A DNA stretch of 64,000 nt from assembly GCF_033807715.1 (NCBI RefSeq), contig NC_084597.1, forward strand, positions 7,961,369 to 8,025,368, read 5' to 3'. The notes beneath the pieces were generated by a model. The model made no database searches and was not told the origin of the DNA. It saw nothing but the letters and a program-made list of their open reading frames with translations. This stretch comes from Cololabis saira (lineage: Eukaryota; Chordata; Actinopteri; Beloniformes; Belonidae). Positions 57,371-64,000 of the stretch are shown here, piece after piece. Position 1 is the stretch's first letter. The number at the start of each line of letters is the position of its first letter. A program made the translations under genes and the position numbers.

Positions 57371-58210
57371 TCAAGCATTTCCTGCAATCGTGACAATTTA
57401 GTAATAAAATAAGAAACAAAAACGTTTAAATTCTCAAGTTTTACCTCTTAAAAGACAGTATTTTGTTATCCATTTGGTTTTCTAATACAGAACACTGGCT
57501 AGACCCATTTTCAGACGAAGTAAGCAACAAAGTCTCAAACCTCTGGCTCAGTAAATGGCAGTGCCCTTTTTTTTTTTAAACTTTATGACACTTGTTGCAC
57601 CAAAAACAAGATTAACAGGTGATGACGGAAGAAGCCATAAGCCACAGTCCTCAAGTTAGCCTCTGCTTTGCTTAGCTTTGAGGTCAAAACCAGCCAACAG
57701 AAAGCACAGGATGGTAATGTACTCTGAATATGCTGCCAGGAGTCAAATAGGTTTTACTTTAGGCAAATGGTGACATAGAAAATCAATTTCATAACATCTT
57801 ATTTCTCATTATAACACTATTTCAGAAGCAGAAAAAGGTGTTTAATTTCTTCTCCATCATCTAAACTGTATGCTTTTGGGCTGTCAATAAACTGACTGAA
57901 AACGCACATGGTAAAAGTGTATTTTAAGGTTTAAAAAGACACGTGGGTACGCAATATAGTGAATACTTTGTTATTTTCTTTCTGCGGACATTTCAGCTGT
58001 GAGGAGGTGGAGAGGAGAGACGCCTCCTCTGCATCGATTTATCTACAAGCCGGCTTTAAAACATGCAGGGGCGTCAATTGGGTATGAAGGTACGGCAGCC
58101 GCCACACCTTTGCTTCAACGGTTAAATGTAAATGTTTGTTTTTTTAAATACATTTATGGAATAACTACAAATGCAAATAAGAACAACATGATCGATTTCA
58201 CTAGTTATTA
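57371..58210. other. unique non-coding stretch
   Basis: About 840 bases without recognised repeat ends or exon signals. Confidence 0.35.
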
Positions 58211-58212
58211 TA

Positions 58213-58365
58213 CACTGCAAAAACTGTCTCTTTTTTTTTTTTTAATCTCATTACATTTCAGACAAGACTCAAAAAACAACCATTTTCACCTGTTTCAAAT
58301 AGATTTTCACTTGGAATAAGTAGAAAAATCTGCCAATGGAACAAGATTGTTTTGCTTGTGATGAG
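58213..58365 (+). mobile_element. partial copy of the CACTGCAAAAACT palindrome element
   Basis: CACTGCAAAAACTG and CACCTGTTTCAAATAG followed by TAGAAAAATCTGCCAATGG match the left arm of the palindrome at 58404-58812. The right arm is missing. Confidence 0.7.
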
Positions 58366-58403
58366 AAGAGGACTCTGTCCTTCACAGGATAAGTAAAATG
58401 GAT

Positions 58404-58812
58404 CACTGCAAAAACTCAAAATCTTAACAAGAAATATTTGTCTTATTTCTAGTTAAAATGTGTAATTTTAGTAAAAAAAAATCTCATTACACTTAAAACA
58501 AGACTCATCACTGGAAAAAACAACAATTTTCACCTGTTTCAAGTAGATTTTCACTTGAAATAAGTAGAAAAATCTGCCAGTGAAACAAGATTTTTTGCTT
58601 GTAATAAGAAGATAAATCTTGTCCCACTGGCTGATTTTTCTACTTATTTCAAGTGAAAATTTACTGGAAACAGGTGAAAATGGTCAAATAACAAGTTATT
58701 TTTCTGGTAATGACTCTTGTTTTAAGTGTAATGAGATTTTTTGACTAAAAATGAGACATTTTAACTAGAAATAAGACAAATATTCCTGGTAAGATTTTGA
58801 GTTTTTGCAGTG
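58404..58812. mobile_element. 409-bp palindromic MITE
   Basis: CACTGCAAAAACTCAAAATC at 58404 pairs with GATTTTGAGTTTTTGCAGTG ending at 58812, and the arms pair almost to the centre near 58610 (AAAAATCTGCCAGTG against CCACTGGCTGATTTTT). This is a common teleost foldback repeat. A clear target duplication was not found, so its superfamily is not assigned. Confidence 0.8.
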
Positions 58813-59089
58813 AGCGAGACTGCATTTGAAAAAGTTCCAGTTTTCTTGACCACACAGATAAGCTCCATAGCAGACTTCTGTGATGAGTATTTGCTGGACG
58901 TGTTGATTGATACTCTAGTTAAGTTCTGTGACTGTAACCTTGCCATACCTTAGCTTCCACTGAATTGACGCCACTGAAAACATGCAAAAAAAAAAAAAAA
59001 AGAAAGAGTTGACAGACTCAAGAATAAAGTTAGATTTTAAATGGATTTGAATGGTTTTTGGGCTCGATGGAGGTTCATATCCGCAGAGC

Positions 59090-59460
59090 AACAAGTGCAG
59101 CTGAGCTGGCGCTCCGCGACGGGACACACGAGCACGGAAAGTAAAACTCCCCGGCCGGCCGGCGTTGGTTTCGGGGGCGATTCCGCGCTGATTTCAGCCC
59201 GTTCCGGGGTCCTGGGGAAGACCCGAACTCACCGTGGGGATGCCTTGCTCTGTTTTCCTCTTCCCCCGTGTTGTGTTTTGCGGAGCGGAGGTGCAGCGTG
59301 CCGAGGGTTCGGTGTGTCGCCGTGTCTCAGCTCAGCATGGCGGCGGCGCTGCAGCCAGACTGGACTGAAGCAGCGGCGCTGCAGCCGGCGGGGGGCGGAC
59401 CAGCACACTGGTCCTGGTTATTGGTCCTTCCATTCACAACACAAACAGCACAAAGTACAG
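59090..59460 (-). promoter_or_regulatory. CG-rich promoter candidate with non-coding first exon (minus strand)
   Basis: This block is rich in CG dinucleotides (for example CCCCGGCCGGCCGGCG, ATGGCGGCGGCGCTGC) in an otherwise CG-poor, AT-rich window. On the minus strand a CCAAT box lies at 59424-59420. Some 100-190 bases downstream the sequence CCACG is followed by the donor GTGAGT at 59232-59227, so a first exon of roughly 59340-59233 would splice there. It would be non-coding except for a tiny upstream frame (ATGCTGAGCTGA). On the plus strand, ATG at 59337 opens a 76-codon frame beginning [16 protein letters not shown] in good context, so a divergent promoter is possible. Linking it to the exon candidate at 40196-40313 would imply a 19-kb intron and is inference. 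Confidence 0.45.
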
Positions 59461-59511
59461 GTGGAAATCTGCAGTGTTATACAAAAATATATATATAACT
59501 TTTTGGTATAT

Positions 59512-59780
<269 letters not shown>

Positions 59781-59799
59781 ATATATATATATACATGAA

Positions 59800-59805
<6 letters not shown>

Positions 59806-59835
<30 letters not shown>

Positions 59836-59869
59836 TGTATGTATGTATGTATGTATGTATGTATGTATG

Positions 59870-59955
<86 letters not shown>
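59806..59955. repeat. compound (GTAT)n(TA)n microsatellite
   Basis: About 17 GTAT units (59806-59874) followed by about 40 TA units up to the edge of the mariner-like element. Confidence 0.95.
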
Positions 59956-59959
<4 letters not shown>

Positions 59960-59961
59960 TA

Positions 59962-60467
59962 CAGGACTGTCTCAGAAAATTAGAAAATATTAGAAAATTA
60001 GAATATTGTGATAAAGTTCTTTATTTTCTGTAATGCAATTAAAAAAACTAAATGATGACAAAAAGATGTCATACATTCTGGATTCATTACAAATCAACTG
60101 AAATATTGCAAGCCTTTTATTATTTTAATATTGCTGATTATGGCTTACAGTTTAAGATTAAGATTCCCAGAATATTCAAATTTTTTGAGATAGGATATTT
60201 GAGTTTTCTTAAAGGAGCATGAGGCAGGATTTATGAAAAAAATTCGTATACGTTTTAAGTTTTCTAGTAATAATGTCAGATGAAGCGTAAGAAGCTTAAA
60301 GGAGCCTCATGCTCCTTTAAGCTGTAAGCCATGATCAGCAATATTAAAATAATAAAAGGCTTGCAATATTTCAGTTGATTTGTAATGAATCCAGAATGTA
60401 TGACATTTTTGCATTACAGAAAATAAAGGACTTTATCACAACATTCAAATTTTCGGAGACAGTCCTG
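59962..60467. mobile_element. Tc1/mariner-like foldback MITE
   Basis: CAGGACTGTCTCAGAAAATT at 59962 pairs with the right end TCGGAGACAGTCCTG at 60467, with TA on both sides. Arms of nearly 200 bases pair (CATACATTCTGGATTCATTA, GCAAGCCTTTTATTATTTTA). This is a very common teleost repeat with TA target choice, as in Tc1/mariner. It is split by a TTAA element at 60213-60316. Confidence 0.85.
60213..60316. mobile_element. 104-bp TTAA-target MITE nested in the mariner-like element
   Basis: AGGAGCATGAGGC and GCCTCATGCTCCT form inverted ends, each bounded by TTAA (60209-60212, 60317-60320). Removing it restores GAGTTTTCTTAAGCTGTAAG, which continues the host element. The target suggests a piggyBac- or Kolobok-type transposase. 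Confidence 0.85.
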
Positions 60468-60637
60468 TATATATACAATTTAAACTAAAACCAAGGACCA
60501 AAAGGTGTAGACTGAAGCCTAAGCTTATGACGCCTCCCCTTTTCACAAAAAAAATGTTAGCGTTCATAAACTAGTGCAATGTCATTAATAAATATAATTC
60601 CATACAGTATTTATATAAGCCATAATACATACTGTAC

Positions 60638-60745
60638 ATCCATCCATTATCTATACCCGCTTTATCCTTTGCAGGGTCACGGGGGTCTGCTGGAGCGAGA
60701 GACGAGAGGCAGGGGTTCACCCTGGACAGGTCACCAGTCCATTGC

Positions 60746-60748
<3 letters not shown>
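60638..60748 (-). mobile_element. RTE-type LINE 3'-end fragment
   Basis: CATCCATCCATTATCTATAC with CCTTTGCAGGGTCACGGGGG and CCTGGACAGGTCACCAGTCC is the reverse of the well-known teleost RTE/SINE tail ending in TGGATGGATG. It is related to the tail seen at 2160-2230. Confidence 0.65.

Positions 60749-60832
<84 letters not shown>
60749..60832. repeat. (TA)n microsatellite
   Basis: About 40 TA units, then short ATACATAC-type variants to 60885. Confidence 0.95.
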
Positions 60833-60835
<3 letters not shown>

Positions 60836-60927
60836 CATATATATACATACGCATATATACATACATACATACACATGTCCATAGGTACATGCCTATGTGT
60901 ATTATCCCTTTGTTTTATATGTATTAG

Positions 60928-61440
60928 TCATTTTGTATTTATACTGTAGGTGCTTTTGAATTGTAATAACGTGCTACACATTTTCATTTCTGTATCTAAA
61001 CTGTTCCACAGATTAATTTCTGTCACTGAAATGCATCGTTGTTTAATGTTGGTTCTTGCCTTTGTTTTCCTGAACATAAATGTTCCCCTGAGTTCATATT
61101 GGCTAACTCTGCTTTGGAAGACCTTCTGAATACTGCCAGGAAGTATTTTATTGTTGATTTTAAACATAAATTGCGTTGTTTTAAGGTCCACTAAATCTCT
61201 GAATTTAAGCACATTTGAATTTACAAATAATCTGGTTCTCGATAATCTGCTTTGTTTATTATTGTATTATTGTATTATGGATGTTTATAACTCTAATGGC
61301 TCTTTTTTGTAAGATAAACATCAGGTCTGTGATTGTTTTGTATGTATTTCCCCAGATTTCCACATAATAAGTGATGAATGGGACAATGAAGCAACTGTAT
61401 ACGCAAGCTCACTGGGACGTGAAACCTGGAGGCTTCACCT
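60928..61440 (-). pseudogene. LINE reverse-transcriptase C-terminal relic
   Basis: On the minus strand, 61212-60928 encodes MLKFRDLVDLKTTQFMFKIN, then SQYELRGTFMFRKTKART and ISVTEINLWNSLDTEMKM, the classic post-RT region of fish Rex/Nimb/Jockey-like LINEs. About 150 bases upstream (61415-61290) another frame reads YVEIWGNTYKTITDLMFILQ followed by KRAIRVIN, the conserved YCVEVWGNTY...LQKRAIRII motif of the same region. Stops and a frame change separate the two parts. No catalytic FADD box is present. Confidence 0.8.
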
Positions 61441-61795
61441 GCACCGCGTTTCAACTGGCATGAAGGTTAAATAGATGAAAGAACATAATCTAGTATCTCC
61501 CAGATTTTGTATTTTCTTTTTTTTTTTTACTTAAACTACTTGTATTCAATATTTCTTTAGATTAAAAGAGACAAATTATACTTTAAGAAGGCTATGGGTC
61601 TTTGAAACATGTTATGCGAGGACTGATGTTAAATACAGATGTGTTTCATTTTTGGAAGTCAAATTAAGGGATGGACTTTGTGATGAACTAAAATTATGTA
61701 GATCTCTGTTGAGTTTAAAAAAAATATTGAAAGACAAAATAATTAAGGATTACAATGCAACATGATTTGAATATAATTTAATTATGCAGAGCGAT
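61441..61795. other. unique AT-rich stretch
   Basis: Possibly more decayed LINE sequence, but nothing recognisable. Confidence 0.3.
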
Positions 61796-61799
61796 TTAG

Positions 61800-61945
61800 G
61801 CAAGGTAAGTTTATTTGTATAGCACAATTCAACACAAGGTAATTCAAAGAGCTTTACATCAACATTAAAAGCAGCAAGACACAATTAAACAATAGATAAC
61901 AAATAAAATGAAATAAAATGATCAGAAAATAGGTGAAATAATAAA
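61800..61945 (-). mobile_element. L2/CR1-like LINE 3'-end relic
   Basis: GGTAAGTTTATTTGTATAGC, followed by AATTCAAAGAGCTTTACATC, is the reverse of a common teleost LINE 3' UTR. Only the tail is visible. Confidence 0.5.
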
Positions 61946-62028
61946 AAGCACAAGTTGTTAAAAAGTAAGGGCACAGCAGGTACACATCTCTGTACAGTTA
62001 TATTCATCTATCTCATCTTACAATGGCA

Positions 62029-62200
62029 AGAATTACGTTTCTATACGATCAAAATGTACAAAGACCGGGTCAAATACATTATTACAAAAGTAATCTGTAA
62101 CAATTCATACGGTGAATTAAACCAATTTGAGAATTCTATGCCACAATGCCTGTTTCCAGGTCTTATTTCACACAACTGACGAGAATTACGTTTCTATACG
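62029..62200. repeat. 19-bp direct repeat pair
   Basis: AGAATTACGTTTCTATACG occurs at 62029-62047 and 62182-62200, with 134 bases between. It looks like a target duplication or a short local duplication. The intervening sequence has no A tail, so a retro-insertion is not demonstrated. Confidence 0.6.
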
Positions 62201-62828
62201 TTTTTAGAGTAAATTTTCTTTTCTTTTGTATTAACAATAAACTGGGTTATCTTTTGGAAGGGACAGGAGAGGCAAAAATAAGCTTTGGCTTCAGCCTCCT
62301 CCTTTTTCAGTTACACAGAGTTGGTGTGTTATTGTTAATTGTGTGAAACTGATTAGTGTAAATATGTATGATAATGTTTTGTCAGTTACATGCACACAAG
62401 TTAAGTTGCATATAATGTAATGGAACCGGAATAAACTATTCATTCATTCAAACTATTAATTCACTTGTGATCTTTATTCATGGCACAAATACTACTTATC
62501 TATTGCTGCCTGGACATATTACTTAAAAGAAACATATTGTGATCTTTATAAAATAAAAAGAAAGATGAATTAAAGTACACTTTCTTGAGGTTACAGGGCC
62601 ATGAGCGGTCCGGGACTATTTTCAGTGAAAATCCCACAAAGATGCTGCACAGAAAAGCTCTTGTACGACCATAGACTGTAAATTTACTCGACAGGGTATC
62701 ATGATGTCACCCGCAGAGTGGTTTTGACATCTCTTTTTTTCTTGTACTCCCTGTTATGTTGTAAATGGGCAGAAGAGCAGACCTGGAAAGTTGGCTGGAA
62801 AACACTCATCTTATGTTAAGTCAAAGTT
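62201..62828. other. unique non-coding stretch
   Basis: GGAACCGGAATAAACTATTC near 62422, followed by ATTCATTC, may be an old LINE tail. Otherwise nothing was recognised. Confidence 0.35.
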
Positions 62829-62836
62829 CTCGAGAC

Positions 62837-63464
62837 TAGGGCTGGGCAATATATCGAGATTTTAATATATATCGATATATTTTCAAACGCGATATGGTAC
62901 GAGACAATATCGTTTATATCGATTTAAAAAAAAATTTATATATATATTTTTTTTTTTAATGATTTTGATATAGCTTATTTTGTGACAAATTGACTTGAAT
63001 GTTTTATTTGAGATTTGCACAAATGTTTTGTTATTTGCACAACTATCAACCTCAGTGGAAAAGTCTGCCTGTTACTGTTTCTACATTGTATTAATTGCAC
63101 AGTGTATTTTAATTTAATTGTTATGCAGGAAAGGGATATTTGTTTTATTTTATTCAAGAAGCATTTTTATTCTATATATGCAGGCAGTTTATTTTTATTT
63201 CATTTGTTTTATACATTTTGATATTGTGCAGACCTCTGTTAATAAAGGAACCTGTGTGACATTTGGCACAAGGCTTTGTATTAAAACTGACAGTTTTTCT
63301 AAGGGTTTGCCTCAGAAAAAAATGAAGCTAACAGAGATGCTATGCTATAATGCTTTGGGGGAAACCCCAATTATGGCACAGAAAAAATATCGATATATAT
63401 CGAGTATCGCCATTCAGCTAGAAAATATCGAGATATGACTTTTGGTCCATATCGCCCAGCCCTA
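62837..63464 (+). mobile_element. hAT MITE family B, copy 5
   Basis: TAGGGCTGGGCAATAT to ATATCGCCCAGCCCTA with perfect CTCGAGAC flanks (62829-62836, 63465-63472). It is almost identical to copies 1 and 3 inside, so probably young. Confidence 0.93.
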
Positions 63465-63472
63465 CTCGAGAC

Positions 63473-64000
63473 CAAATTCAATGAAGCTTTAAGTATGTTT
63501 ATTTGTTCTGCAAAGATGGACATTTTAACACAAAGCAGTCCCTAGTGGTCAGTTGATGAACTGCTGTTTTTGCTATTGATGGTGGCTTAAACTTGGTACT
63601 TATTTACAACCTTGTCCTTCTGTTCAAATACCCTGATTTTATGGAGGTGGAATGAGACATTTCACTTCCCCTCCTTCTTTAGCAGAGTGAAATCAGTGTT
63701 AAAGTTTTGTGTATCCCACTTCCAAGATACAGTAAATGTAGCAAAAGGTCAAACTGGATGAAGAAAAATATTGAAAAGCTCAATGATTTGACTCTGATTC
63801 ATGATGTCATATTTCCCTGAACCATATTTGCAGCTCACTGAATCAGTAATGTTTAGATGTGAGCAGCCCCAAACAAGGTGACGGGGTTCATAAGACACCC
63901 AAATACACGCTCTCCAGCTTAACCTTGCTTAGTTTATTATCCCGCTAGATCAATTACAGCTGAAGCATCCAGTTCATTGCAGATGAAATTTTAATCTAAA
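63473..64000. other. unique non-coding stretch to window end
   Basis: No repeat ends or exon signals were seen. Confidence 0.35.

Noticed and set aside
59337..59498. Plus-strand frame [16 protein letters not shown]... in the CG-rich block
   Set aside because: Good start context, but the frame is GC-driven, repeats the AALQP word because of a local duplication, and runs into a non-conserved tail. It is mentioned only as part of a possible divergent promoter.

Overview
The window looks like non-coding, intron-type or intergenic DNA of a teleost fish. It carries no prokaryotic gene layout. It is dominated by dispersed repeats that are typical of ray-finned fish: many hAT-type non-autonomous DNA transposons with 8-bp target duplications, PIF/Harbinger-like elements with TAA or TTA duplications, TTAA-target elements, a Tc1/mariner-like foldback element, 5'-truncated LINEs, and very long tetranucleotide arrays. 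No complete protein-coding gene is visible. Almost every long open frame is a translation of a simple repeat (Pro-Ser-Phe-Leu, Lys-Glu-Gly-Arg or Ile-Tyr repeats).

The best evidence for a host gene is on the minus strand. A CG-rich block at about 59090-59460 has an inverted CCAAT box and a GTGAGT donor. A 118-bp exon candidate at 40313-40196 has a strong acceptor, an upstream in-frame stop, two in-frame start codons (MNQYLLADAMSD...) and a GTAAGT donor. If they belong together, the window is mostly intron 1, plus introns further downstream, of a minus-strand gene that I cannot name.

The most striking system is 'family A': ten copies (eight with both ends) of a hAT-type element ending TAGGGATGGGCGGTAT / ATATCRCCCATTCCTA. 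Each copy carries an internal CTTT/CTTC array of about 0.2 to 1.8 kb. The pyrimidine-rich strand always has the same orientation relative to the ends, the arrays share spacer motifs between copies, and a short direct repeat often flanks the array. This is best explained by a transposon that carries a microsatellite and spreads it. One array contains a 500-base assembly gap.

Layout: 1-2.8 kb, hAT fragments, a local duplication and a LINE tail. 4.3-6.4 kb, a three-level transposon nest. 6.8-9.1 kb, families B and A. 9.8-14.3 kb, LINE tail, hAT F and A array remnant. 15.9-20.6 kb, A, minisatellite, L1-like insert and hAT G. 21.5-24.1 kb, Harbinger-like nest and E. 25-34.4 kb, A, E, E, C/D nest, C tandem and B. 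34.8-41.9 kb, hAT J with nested element, hAT L, L1-like insert, candidate exon, hAT M and B. 42.9-48.7 kb, three A copies. 49.7-57.4 kb, L1-like insert, foldback element, A copies and J. 58.2-63.5 kb, palindrome, CG-rich promoter candidate, AT/GTAT repeats, mariner-like element, LINE fragments and B. Family letters are labels used only here. All boundaries come from reading termini and target duplications by eye.
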